Assembly: GCF_008520305.1 (NCBI RefSeq)
Contig: NZ_ML703272.1
Coordinates: 1 to 64,000 of the forward strand
From: Mesorhizobium sp. SARCC-RB16n
GTDB lineage: Bacteria; Pseudomonadota; Alphaproteobacteria; Rhizobiales; Rhizobiaceae
DNA: 64,000 nt
Direction: 5' to 3'
Positions 18,382 to 27,198 of this stretch are shown piece after piece; positions within the stretch are counted from its first letter, which is position 1; each line of letters starts with the position of its first letter. The notes below the pieces were generated by a model. The model saw nothing but the letters and a program-made list of their open reading frames with translations, was not told the DNA's origin and did not search any database. The position numbers were made by a program, and so were the translations under genes.

Positions 18382-18903
18382 ATGGAGGCGCCTGTGACCA
18401 TCACGATCAACGGATCCGATTATGCCGTTCCCTACGATTCGCGCGTGTCGCTGCTCGACATGTTGCGCGAGCGGCTGAGCCTCACCGGCACGAAACTCGG
18501 TTGCAATCAGGGTGCCTGCGGCGCTTGTACTGTCCTGCTGGACGGGGAACGGGTGCTATCTTGCCTCACCTTGGCTGCACAGGCCGATGGCCGTGATGTC
18601 CTCACGATCGAGGGGATGCAAGGAGCGGATGGCAGCCTCCACCCACTGCAGAAGGCGTTCATCGAACACGACGGCTTGCAGTGCGGCTATTGCACTCCAG
18701 GCCAGATCTGCTCGGCGGTCGCCATGGCGCGGGAGTTGCGGCGCGGCGACCCAAGTCATGTTACTGCCAATCTCGCCGCCGGCCCCGATGGGCCGACCCG
18801 AGAGGAAATCCGTGAACGAATGAGCGGCAATCTGTGCCGCTGCGGAGCACATAACGGCATCGTCGAAGCGATCGAGGAAATGCTTGGTAGAGAGGCGGCA
18901 TGA
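18382..18903 (+). CDS. Molybdenum hydroxylase [2Fe-2S] subunit (PaoA-like)
   Basis: A 173-residue iron-sulfur subunit of the xanthine dehydrogenase/aldehyde oxidase family. The plant-ferredoxin-type cluster ligands are Cys41, Cys46, Cys49 and Cys61 (CNQGACGAC...C); the second cluster uses QCGYCTPGQ and NLCRCGAH. It passes electrons from the molybdenum site to the FAD subunit. Unlike E. coli PaoA it has no twin-arginine signal, so the enzyme should be cytoplasmic. It overlaps the FAD subunit gene by ATGA and starts just downstream of the palindromic operator. Confidence 0.92.
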   Translation: MEAPVTITINGSDYAVPYDSRVSLLDMLRERLSLTGTKLGCNQGACGACTVLLDGERVLSCLTLAAQADGRDVLTIEGMQGADGSLHPLQKAFIEHDGLQCGYCTPGQICSAVAMARELRRGDPSHVTANLAAGPDGPTREEIRERMSGNLCRCGAHNGIVEAIEEMLGREAA

Positions 18904-19889
18904 CACCCTTTGCATTTCATGTCGCGCGCGATTGCGCGGAAGCCCTGTCGCTCGGCGCTGCCAGCGGCGCCCGATTCATCGGCGGAGGCACGAACCTTGT
19001 TGATCTGCTCAGGCAGAATGTCGAGTCCGCTTCCAAACTGGTCGACGTCAGCCGTCTGGCCGCCAACATTCACGAAGTCGGTAACGGCGCGCTTCTCGTC
19101 GACGCATCGGTGAAGAACAGCGCGCTCGCCGCGCACCCGATGGTCCGTGGTCGCTATCCGATGCTGTCGCGCGCTCTACTGGCCGGGGCCTCGGCGCAGA
19201 TCCGCAACATGGCCACGGTCGGCGGCAACATTATGCAGCGGACACGCTGCGCCTACTTCTACGATGTGGATGGGGCGCGATGTAACAAACGGCAGCCTGG
19301 TAGCGGCTGTGACGCGATAGGCGGGTTCAACCGTTATCACGCCATTCTGGGTGTATCGAACGACTGCGTGGCAACCCATCCCTCGGACATGTGCGTAGCG
19401 CTTGCCGCGCTCGCCGCGCTGGTGCATCTCGTCGGACCCGAGGGTGAGCGAACCGTGCCGCTTGCCGAGTTTCACGTTTTGCCCGGCGCCAGCCCACAGA
19501 TCGAGACTGTCTTGCGGCCCGGGGAGATGATCACCGCGATAGAGCTTCCGCCCGCGACCCCCGCAATGGCGAATTCTGAATATCGCAAGGTCCGCGACCG
19601 CTCGAGTTACGCATTCGCTTTGGTGTCCGTGGCAGCTGGCCTGGAAGTGGTGGGAGGCAAGATCGCCGAAGCCCGGATCGCGCTTGGCGGCGTGGCCGCA
19701 AAACCATGGCGCGCCACGCGTGCCGAGGCTGCGCTTCGCGGATTGCCGGCGACCCGCGCAAACTTTCTCTCCGCCGCGGAAGAGGAACTGACCAAGGCGC
19801 AGCCGCTTGAAGGCAATGCGTTCAAGATCGGCCTGGTGCAGCGGACGACCGCCGCCGTCCTTGAATCGCTGGCAGGAGAGCGCGCATGA
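18900..19889 (+). CDS. Molybdenum hydroxylase FAD-binding subunit (PaoB-like)
   Basis: A 329-residue FAD subunit. [13 protein letters not shown] and [13 protein letters not shown] are flavin-binding motifs. From Cys117 it carries the insertion [20 protein letters not shown] with two further downstream cysteines, matching the extra [4Fe-4S] cluster of PaoB and 4-hydroxybenzoyl-CoA reductase. The following [18 protein letters not shown] is also characteristic. It overlaps both neighbours by four bases (ATGA), so the three subunits are translationally coupled. The subunit assignment is firm; the physiological electron acceptor is not evident. Confidence 0.92.
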   Translation: MTPFAFHVARDCAEALSLGAASGARFIGGGTNLVDLLRQNVESASKLVDVSRLAANIHEVGNGALLVDASVKNSALAAHPMVRGRYPMLSRALLAGASAQIRNMATVGGNIMQRTRCAYFYDVDGARCNKRQPGSGCDAIGGFNRYHAILGVSNDCVATHPSDMCVALAALAALVHLVGPEGERTVPLAEFHVLPGASPQIETVLRPGEMITAIELPPATPAMANSEYRKVRDRSSYAFALVSVAAGLEVVGGKIAEARIALGGVAAKPWRATRAEAALRGLPATRANFLSAAEEELTKAQPLEGNAFKIGLVQRTTAAVLESLAGERA

Positions 19890-22249
19890 GCAAGCTACAG
19901 AACGCCCTCGTCGGCGGAGTTCGCACAGTGCTGGGGCGCGTTCCGGCCAGTTGGCTGCCCGGCGGCACGCCCGATCCGATCATCCAGAAGCGCGCGACGC
20001 TCGGTACACAACAGTCACGTATCGACGGTCCGGACAAGGTTTGCGGCGCGGCGCGCTTCGCGGCCGAAGTGCCGATGGCGAACCTGCTCCATGCCGCTTT
20101 TGTCCATTCCACCATCGCGCGCGGCAAGATCGCCGAGCTCGATGTTTCCGCCGCCGAAGCCGCGCCAGGGGTCGCGCTGGTGATGACATATCGCAACGCG
20201 CCGAAAATGTCGGTGCCCCCCGCGATCGGCATCACCAATCTGAAGGCGGCAGGCAACCACACGCTTCCGGTGATGCAGGACGCTGAAATCCGGTGGAACG
20301 GACAGGCGGTCGCCGTCATACTCGCCGAAACCCGCGAACAGGCCGAACATGCCGCCACGCTGGTCCGGATTCGTTACAATGCCGAGCAGTCACGCACGCG
20401 GTTCAAGGAGGGGAAGAAAAATGCGCGCACGCCGGACTCAATACTGATCGAGCGGAACCGGGTCGACAAGGGCAATGCCAGAAAGAAGCTGGCCGAAGCG
20501 GCCTACAAGATCGATGCGGTCTACAGGACGCCGTGGCAGAACCATAACCCGATCGAACCGCACGCCGCCACGATCGCCTGGCAGGACGGGCGACTGATCG
20601 TCCACGACGCGACGCAGATGATTCACGCTACGGCGGGTTCTCTGGCAAAAGTGTTCGGGCTGAAAGAGGCGGATGTCTTCGTCAGTTCACCCTTCGTTGG
20701 GGGTGGTTTCGGCGCAAAGGGGATGTGGGACCATCAGATCCTCGGCGCCGCCGCGGCAAAGCTTGCCGGGCGGCCGGTGCGTGTCGTGCTGTCGCGAGCG
20801 AGCATGCACCGCCTCGTGGGCGGTCGCACTCAGACTGAGCAGCGGGTGGCGCTGGGGGCCGGCGCCGATGGGAAGCTCACCGCCTTGCTGCATCACGGCT
20901 ATGCAACCAAGCCGCAGCACAGCATATGCGACGAAGGCTTCAGTCTCACCGGGCGATCGCTCTATGCGTCCGGAAGCTTCGACATCGTCCAGCACCACGT
21001 CGATCTCGACCTGCTGGCCAACTCTTTCATGCGTGCCCCCGGAGAGGCTCCAGGAACTTTCGCGATTGAATGCGCGATGGACGAACTCGCCCATCAACTG
21101 GGGATGGACCCGGTCGAATTGAGGCGCCGCAACATCGCTTCCTGCGATCCGATCAGCGGCTCCCCTCACTCGCAGAGCGCCACGATGACCGCGTACGACT
21201 TAGGTGCCGAACGCATCGGTTGGGCCAGGCGCGCGCCTGCACCTCGTGCGCGATGCGAAGGGGAATGGCTGGTTGGTATGGGCTGCGCGGGCGGAACCTT
21301 CCCTTTCGCCCGCATGCCGGGCACTTCCGCGCGAATCACCCTCGACGCTGGCGGTCAGGCGCATGTCGCAAGCGCCGCGCACGAGATGGGAATGGGGACC
21401 GCGACCGTCCAACGGCAGCACGCAGCGGACCGGCTGGGTCTGCCGCTCGATAGCGTCTCGGTGACTATCGGCGACTCCCGCCTGCCGTTCGCCAGCTTCG
21501 CCGGCGGATCGTCCCAGACAGCCTCGCTCGGCGCGGCTATCAGTGCAGCGAGCGGCAAACTTGCCGCCGAGTTGTTGCGCCTTGCCGGCAACGACACGCC
21601 GCTGGCGGGCCTCAGGGCGAGTGAGGTCGAATTCGCCGACAGCGGGCTGCGCAGCATCGAGGACCCCTCCCGGCACGAGAGCTTCGCTTCGATTTTTCGG
21701 CGCTCGGGACGCAACGAGCTCAGCGTCACAGGCGAAAGCGGTGCGCCGCTGGAAATGCTCAAATTCTCAATGCACAGCACGTCGGCCATTTTCTGCCAGC
21801 TGCGCGTGAGCGAGGTTACCGGGGAAATCCGGATAGATCGCCTGGTCGGCGCCTTCGATTGCGGCCGTATTCTCAATGCGAAGACCGCAACGAGCCAGTT
21901 CAAGGGCGGCATGATCATGGGGCTGGGAATGGCCCTGACGGAAGAGACGCTGCTCGACGAGCGAAGCGGCCGAATCATGAGCACGTCGCTGGCCGACTAT
22001 CACGTGCCGGTGCATCTGGACGTGCCGGAGATCGATGTGCTGTGGACGGACATTCCTGATCCGCGCACTCCCATGGGCGCGCGCGGCATCGGCGAGATCG
22101 GTACGACCGGCGTGGCCGCAGCGGTCGCCAATGCCGTGTTCAACGCTACCGGTACTCGCGTGCGCGACCTGCCTATCACCCTCGACAAGCTGGCCTCCAA
22201 TGCAACTCCGGAAAAGCGCGAAGCGATTTCCCGTCCGGAATTCCCGTGA
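19886..22249 (+). CDS. Molybdenum hydroxylase molybdopterin-binding subunit (PaoC-like)
   Basis: A 787-residue catalytic subunit, slightly longer than PaoC. Molybdopterin-binding segments such as [13 protein letters not shown] and [15 protein letters not shown] are present, and the catalytic glutamate is Glu737 in [12 protein letters not shown]. Sequence is closest to the PaoC/YagR aldehyde oxidoreductase branch rather than true xanthine dehydrogenase, so an aromatic or heterocyclic aldehyde substrate is plausible but unproven. It is the last gene of the operon. No XdhC/PaoD-type maturation factor is next to it; one must be supplied from elsewhere. Confidence 0.92.
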   Translation: MSKLQNALVGGVRTVLGRVPASWLPGGTPDPIIQKRATLGTQQSRIDGPDKVCGAARFAAEVPMANLLHAAFVHSTIARGKIAELDVSAAEAAPGVALVMTYRNAPKMSVPPAIGITNLKAAGNHTLPVMQDAEIRWNGQAVAVILAETREQAEHAATLVRIRYNAEQSRTRFKEGKKNARTPDSILIERNRVDKGNARKKLAEAAYKIDAVYRTPWQNHNPIEPHAATIAWQDGRLIVHDATQMIHATAGSLAKVFGLKEADVFVSSPFVGGGFGAKGMWDHQILGAAAAKLAGRPVRVVLSRASMHRLVGGRTQTEQRVALGAGADGKLTALLHHGYATKPQHSICDEGFSLTGRSLYASGSFDIVQHHVDLDLLANSFMRAPGEAPGTFAIECAMDELAHQLGMDPVELRRRNIASCDPISGSPHSQSATMTAYDLGAERIGWARRAPAPRARCEGEWLVGMGCAGGTFPFARMPGTSARITLDAGGQAHVASAAHEMGMGTATVQRQHAADRLGLPLDSVSVTIGDSRLPFASFAGGSSQTASLGAAISAASGKLAAELLRLAGNDTPLAGLRASEVEFADSGLRSIEDPSRHESFASIFRRSGRNELSVTGESGAPLEMLKFSMHSTSAIFCQLRVSEVTGEIRIDRLVGAFDCGRILNAKTATSQFKGGMIMGLGMALTEETLLDERSGRIMSTSLADYHVPVHLDVPEIDVLWTDIPDPRTPMGARGIGEIGTTGVAAAVANAVFNATGTRVRDLPITLDKLASNATPEKREAISRPEFP

Positions 22250-22756
22250 AAACAAATATCTGATCAGACCAACAAGAAGTCAGCCACTTCGAAGTCAAGG
22301 CGTCGATAGAGCGAAAAGGAGACGTTCAGCGCCAAGGCATGTTGCACAAGGCTCTGGCACACAATTTCGGCCATGGGGAAGTCTCGAGGCGTTCATCATT
22401 CCTCGGAAGGAATGGCACGGGCAGCAGGGCTCGAACCTACGACCTGCGGTTTTGGAGACCGAATAGCCTTTTCATATCTCATTGCTTTCAAAGTGATATT
22501 TGGCATTTTTCTGAGCGATGTGCAAGGATTTGTGAAAGCCAATCGCTATACTTTCGCTTGATTGGGCGCACCGTCGTCGGCTTGCCTGAGAGATTAAAGG
22601 CTTCTTTCGCTCGATGGGATCGAGGGCGGACTATCCCCTCACCATTCTTTCACGTCCGGTTGCAAATTGAACAAAAATGGCGCAAGAACGTACAGGGAAC
22701 ACTCTAGGGGTTCATCCCGGGTTGATCTAGGGCATTTTCCATACTAATGTAGTCGA
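22250..22756. other. Gene-poor junction containing a tRNA fragment
   Basis: No convincing gene. Short frames here read through the tRNA fragment and are spurious. The stretch from 22462 is more A+T-rich and probably holds the promoter of the next operon. Confidence 0.5.
22413..22461 (-). other. 3' fragment of tRNA-Trp (putative att site)
   Basis: On the minus strand this gives part of an anticodon arm with CTCCAAA (anticodon CCA), a variable loop, a complete T arm (GTAGG TTCGAGC CCTGC) and the 3' acceptor strand ending in CCA. The sequence upstream does not continue into a D arm or 5' acceptor strand. Tyrosine-integrase elements recombine within tRNA 3' ends and leave such a duplicate, so this is read as an attachment-site copy. 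It marks the boundary between the molybdenum hydroxylase operon and the defence genes. Confidence 0.75.
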
Positions 22757-23230
22757 ATGCGTTACACCCAAAGCCAGATCCGCGAGCTGCTTTCCATTTC
22801 GGTGGATGCGTTCCGCACGTGGCGGGATGCCATTCCCGCGCTGGCGATGCACAAGGGACATGCTCCTAGCTTCACGCCTGGAGACGTTGTTGCGATGGCA
22901 ATTGTCGCGGAACTCGTCAGGGATTTCGGTGTCCGTGTTGGCACCGTCGGGCACCGTTTCGATCAACTGTTCATGGAGTGTCGGGGAAGGTCATGGCTGT
23001 CGCTTGAAAACTGCATTGCTCTGATCGAAGTCGACAATCTCCGCCTTGTGGACGTGAAGGCGGATCGCCCATCGCTGGACGCTTCCACCCTTCGCGTTCC
23101 TTGTGGCCCGATCATATCTCGCCTGCGCTCCGCGCTCACAGCGACTGAATCCGATGACGTGCAAGGATACCTACAGTTTCCCCCGACTTCCGTGCCCGGT
23201 CAGCCTGAGCAACGCGGAAAACGAGCATGA
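22757..23230 (+). CDS. MerR-like HTH protein of restriction-like operon
   Basis: A 157-residue protein. Residues 1-60 resemble a MerR-like winged helix: YTQSQIRELLSISVDAFRTW is the helix-turn-helix and FTPGDVVAMAIVAELVRDFG the next helices. The C-terminal half matches nothing I recognise. It overlaps the methyltransferase gene by ATGA, making it the first gene of a three-gene operon. A role as transcriptional controller of the methyltransferase/nuclease pair, as C proteins are in restriction systems, is plausible; a structural role in the complex is an alternative. Confidence 0.75.
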   Translation: MRYTQSQIRELLSISVDAFRTWRDAIPALAMHKGHAPSFTPGDVVAMAIVAELVRDFGVRVGTVGHRFDQLFMECRGRSWLSLENCIALIEVDNLRLVDVKADRPSLDASTLRVPCGPIISRLRSALTATESDDVQGYLQFPPTSVPGQPEQRGKRA

Positions 23231-26200
23231 CCACCGTCTTCGCTTCAGCACTGGCGACAGAGTGGAAGGACCGTTTAGGGCTCACACATCGGCGCTCACC
23301 CGAACTCTACGAGTCGGCTGACGCCGTTAGCGACGTGCCGCATGCGCCAGCTATCCGCGCGGCACTGAATGAAATGGGTGTTTCGGCGATCTTCTGCGTC
23401 CAGGGAGTTCCCACCGTCGCCATCCTCGAAGCCGATCATTATGATCGTGCCAAGATTATCGATCTTCACGGCGCGCTCTGGAATCAGGGCTTGGCGAGCC
23501 TATTGTTAGTTATCGCCGATGACACTCTCAGAGCGTTTTCGCTCGCGCGTACTCCGTTCAGCGATCCCGGTGACGCATTCGAGACTCGTTGCCTCATTGA
23601 TAGCCTCAGCCTGACGACCGAAGCTCTAAGATTTCAGAATCTGATCTATGGAGCGGAATCCGGACGGCTCTGGAAGGACTACGGCGATTACTTCCCCCCT
23701 AAGGAACGTATCGACCAAGTCCTACTCGACAATCTGAACGCGTCCCACGAACTCCTGCAAGCTGCCGCGCTTGCCCCTGATGCGGCGCAAGCCTTGCTGA
23801 TCCAGGCGATGTTTATCGCCTATCTTGAAGACCGGGAGATCGTAACGCCTGCCTATTTTGCGGCCGTTACCGAGAAGAGCGCTGAGAGTTTCTCCGCGTT
23901 GCTGGAAACCGGCGACGTCGATCTCTTTCGATCGCTCTTTCGTACGCTCCACACAGATTTCAATGGTGACCTGTTCGTTGCGCCCTGCTCTTTCGAGCCA
24001 AAAGGCGAGGCGCCAGAAGTCACGGCCACCCATCTTACCATCTTGGCCCGCTTTCGATCGGGGCGCGAAGAGATGGCGCATTCAGGCCAGCAACGGTTCT
24101 GGGGTTATGACTTCCGCTATATCCCGATCGAGCTAGTCAGCGCCGTCTATGATCGCTTTCTGGGGGAACGCGAGGCCGAACGCCGCGCCAATGGCGCCTA
24201 TTACACGCCCATGTTCCTCGCCGACACCGTCGTTTCCCAAGCCTGGGAGATGTTGCCGGACGCGACACGCACGAGTGGAAACTTCCTCGACCCCGCCTGC
24301 GGTTCGGGCGTTTTCCTTGTCCGGTCGTTCCAGCGGCTATGCGAGCATTGGCGCGCCAAGCACAAAACGCAGACGATTTCCTGGAAGACGCTTCTATCAC
24401 TGCTGAGCCAAATTAATGGCTGGGATCTAAATGGCGGCGCCGTTCGGGTCGCGGTGTTCTCGCTCTATGTCGCTCTGCTCGAAGAGGTTTCGCCACGCGA
24501 CATCCGAAAACTCATCACCCGGGGAAAACTCCTCCCCGAGCTTTGGGGCAAGACCCTCGTCTGCCGAGACTTTTTCGAGGTGTCGCCAGACGGCGCCCGG
24601 TACGATGTCATCATCGGAAATCCGCCATGGACCAGCCGCCGAGGCCCGGCGCGCTCGTCCGTCCAGTGGAGCAAGAAGACCGGCCATCCTATGCCTGGAG
24701 GCGAAGACGCCTGGGCATTCAGTTGGAAAGCCCTCTCACATCTCGCCGATGACGGACTGATCGCGTTCCTGTTGCCAGCGATGGGATTTTTGCACAACCA
24801 CGCCCAAAACACGGTTGACGCACGTGACGCGTTCTTCCGGAAATCTCAGGTCCGCCGCATCATCAACTTCGCGGACCTTCGATTTCAGCTCTTCGAGAAA
24901 GCCCATCGCCCCGCCGCTCTGATTATCTACGGCAGCGCGAAAGCGGACGGTTTCCCATATCGTTTCGATTATTGGGCGCCGAAGGCCGATCTTAATCTCC
25001 GCATCAAACGTGTCATTACCCTGAGCAGCGCCGACAAGGCCGGACTTGGGGTCGGCGCGGTTCTGGATAACCCGCTTATCTTCAAGCAACGGCTTTGGAT
25101 GCGGGACCCAGACGCCAAGCTATTTGGTTACCTCGCCAGGCTTCCCAAGCTGGAGGCCTTCGTCAACGACTTCGGCAGCCTGAGCCGTCGCCGTGAAGAG
25201 CCGGGCGATCGATGGGTGATCGGCCAAGGCTATCAGCCTTTCAATGAGGGCAGCGAAAGCGACGCGCCACCGCTCGCCAGCGAGTACGTCGGTCGATTGC
25301 CAGACCTACCGATTACAGCGTATTCACGTTTGGCTCAGGCTGCGGAAGGCTTGCATCCGGCCGCTTCACCGACGGTTCGCCGTCGCGGATTCGAGGCCGG
25401 GTTCGACGGTACGCGCATTCTTATCCCGCGTGGGGTGGAGACATCGCAAAATCGCATGCGGGCCGCCTACTGCGACGAGCCGCTGACCTTCCAGCATATA
25501 TTCCAGGCGATCATGGTGCCGGATGGCCAACACGACCGTGCGAAGGTCCTAACCGCGATACTCAATAGTCGCGTCGCGGTCTGGTACGCCTTTCATGGCA
25601 CCGCGTCGTTCGGTTCGGATCGACCGGAGGTCCAGCAGGCCGACCTGCTGCGATTGCCATTTCCGTCGCCGGCCGATGTTCCCGATCAAAATGCCGCCGC
25701 TCGAGCAGCTCGTGAGCTGATTGCGATCGTTGACGACGCACGCGGACGGTCGAACGGGCCGTTTTCGATGCAGATCGAAGAGAGCGAGATCCTTCGAACC
25801 ATCGATCGGCTGGCGTACCAATATTTTTGCCTGTCCCCCGATGAAATCGCGCTGATCGACGATACCGTCGATGCGATCCTGCCCGCGCTGCAGCCTCATG
25901 AAGGCCACTTCCCGAAACTGTGGGGTGCACCGGACGAACCGCAACGGGCACAATACGCGCGCACATTGGCGGCCAGCCTGGCGGACTGGTTCAAAGACAA
26001 GAAAATTCATGCTCGCCTCGTCGCGCGCGGAGCGGACCTAGCGATACTTCGCCTGCACCTGGGCGGCCATGAAGGCTATGCCGAGGATGCCGGCGGCGAG
26101 CTAAGCGACGTTCTTGAGCAACTCGCTGCTCACATCAACAGGCCCCTCGATGGCAATTTCCAGCTGATGCCGGACCTCCGGTTGTTCGTCGGTGACTACC

Positions 26201-26325
26201 TTTACCTCATCAAGCCGATGCAGATGCGCTTTTGGCTACGCTCCACCGCGCTCGCCGATGCGGATGGTATAGCGCTCGATCTCCAGCAAGCCGCAGCCGT
26301 GCCGCAACGGCGGAGTGCTGATTGA
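23227..26325 (+). CDS. N6-adenine-type DNA methyltransferase (restriction-like)
   Basis: A 1032-residue protein. The SAM-binding motif DPACGSGVFL begins at residue 355 and the catalytic motif NPPW at residue 465, spelling a gamma-class N6-adenine DNA methyltransferase like the Eco57I/type IIG proteins. Before it lies NGAYYTPMFLAD, also family-typical. The long C-terminal half probably includes target recognition. I see no clear PD-(D/E)xK nuclease in the N-terminus; the separate small protein that follows (one-base overlap TGATG) probably supplies cleavage. It is preceded by an HTH gene overlapping by ATGA. Confidence 0.88.
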   Translation: MTTVFASALATEWKDRLGLTHRRSPELYESADAVSDVPHAPAIRAALNEMGVSAIFCVQGVPTVAILEADHYDRAKIIDLHGALWNQGLASLLLVIADDTLRAFSLARTPFSDPGDAFETRCLIDSLSLTTEALRFQNLIYGAESGRLWKDYGDYFPPKERIDQVLLDNLNASHELLQAAALAPDAAQALLIQAMFIAYLEDREIVTPAYFAAVTEKSAESFSALLETGDVDLFRSLFRTLHTDFNGDLFVAPCSFEPKGEAPEVTATHLTILARFRSGREEMAHSGQQRFWGYDFRYIPIELVSAVYDRFLGEREAERRANGAYYTPMFLADTVVSQAWEMLPDATRTSGNFLDPACGSGVFLVRSFQRLCEHWRAKHKTQTISWKTLLSLLSQINGWDLNGGAVRVAVFSLYVALLEEVSPRDIRKLITRGKLLPELWGKTLVCRDFFEVSPDGARYDVIIGNPPWTSRRGPARSSVQWSKKTGHPMPGGEDAWAFSWKALSHLADDGLIAFLLPAMGFLHNHAQNTVDARDAFFRKSQVRRIINFADLRFQLFEKAHRPAALIIYGSAKADGFPYRFDYWAPKADLNLRIKRVITLSSADKAGLGVGAVLDNPLIFKQRLWMRDPDAKLFGYLARLPKLEAFVNDFGSLSRRREEPGDRWVIGQGYQPFNEGSESDAPPLASEYVGRLPDLPITAYSRLAQAAEGLHPAASPTVRRRGFEAGFDGTRILIPRGVETSQNRMRAAYCDEPLTFQHIFQAIMVPDGQHDRAKVLTAILNSRVAVWYAFHGTASFGSDRPEVQQADLLRLPFPSPADVPDQNAAARAARELIAIVDDARGRSNGPFSMQIEESEILRTIDRLAYQYFCLSPDEIALIDDTVDAILPALQPHEGHFPKLWGAPDEPQRAQYARTLAASLADWFKDKKIHARLVARGADLAILRLHLGGHEGYAEDAGGELSDVLEQLAAHINRPLDGNFQLMPDLRLFVGDYLYLIKPMQMRFWLRSTALADADGIALDLQQAAAVPQRRSAD

Positions 26326-26978
26326 TGCTAATCGGTGATATGCAGGAGTGGGTCGACAGCTTCGTTTCGTTTGATGACCGCTTCTTGGAGAGGATCGCCG
26401 TCGCGTGGCCCGCTTGCATGGCCATTCTACCCGAACAGCCCGGGGAAGATGACATCACCATCAACCTCGTCGATCATCTCACCAAGGACGTCGTCGTGCG
26501 TCGGCTGTGCCATTGGGTCGAGTATCAGTTCGAGCCATTTGGCCTCGCTACGGACGGGTCGAAATACAGCAAGGGCATCATCGACATCGCCGTGCTCTTC
26601 GACTGGGAACGGGAGCGATATCTGGCCTATGAGTGCAAGCGGCTCAACGTGATCAACGGCGGAAGCCGCAGCTCCTTGGCCACCGTGTACGTCACCCAAG
26701 GCATGATGCGTTTTCTCAGTGAACAGTATGCGGAGCATCTGCCTGTCGGCTGCATGCTGGGCTATGTGCTGGACGGGGATGTGCCCTTTGCCAAGGCGCG
26801 GCTCGCCAGCGCCATAGGAAGCCATCCTCCTCTTGCTCTCATCGATGGGCCAACGCCACTTGCCGCAATCGAAACCATCGAACGATTCCGAACACGGCAC
26901 ACCCGTCCAGCTGGATTAGAAATTGAGCTTCGACACGCGCTATTTTCTTATCCATCAGTGACTGCGCCAATTGGCTGA
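26325..26978 (+). CDS. Putative PD-(D/E)xK nuclease partner of the methyltransferase
   Basis: A 217-residue protein with no family I can name. A candidate nuclease core is Asp87 in KGIIDIAVLF followed by Glu103-x-Lys105 in YLAYECKRLN, the spacing and hydrophobic context of a PD-(D/E)xK active site. The start used is the ATG in TGATG that overlaps the methyltransferase stop by one base; a TTG one codon upstream is possible. Strict coupling to a DNA methyltransferase supports a restriction role. It ends 220 bases from the converging STAND gene. The nuclease call is inference from motif and context. Confidence 0.6.
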   Translation: MLIGDMQEWVDSFVSFDDRFLERIAVAWPACMAILPEQPGEDDITINLVDHLTKDVVVRRLCHWVEYQFEPFGLATDGSKYSKGIIDIAVLFDWERERYLAYECKRLNVINGGSRSSLATVYVTQGMMRFLSEQYAEHLPVGCMLGYVLDGDVPFAKARLASAIGSHPPLALIDGPTPLAAIETIERFRTRHTRPAGLEIELRHALFSYPSVTAPIG

Positions 26979-27198
26979 CGAACGGAACCCGATCGACCAT
27001 TCCTGAGTTCGACAGCAGATGGCGCCTCCATCGTCCAGGACCATGGAGGGAGGCATGGAGAACGGTTTTCGCGTTCGCTATGGCCAACGATAGACCATCG
27101 ATCCTGGCCCTACCCGTGTTCCCGTACTAGGCGGCAAGGGGAGCGGGCGAAATGCCTGCCCAAGAAGGTGCCGTTCCCAAGAAACTAGCATCGATCTA

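Noticed and set aside
22339-22707. Frames across the tRNA-Trp fragment
   Set aside because: The translated ARAAGLEPTT-like segment is the well-known false translation of a tRNA T arm, not a protein.
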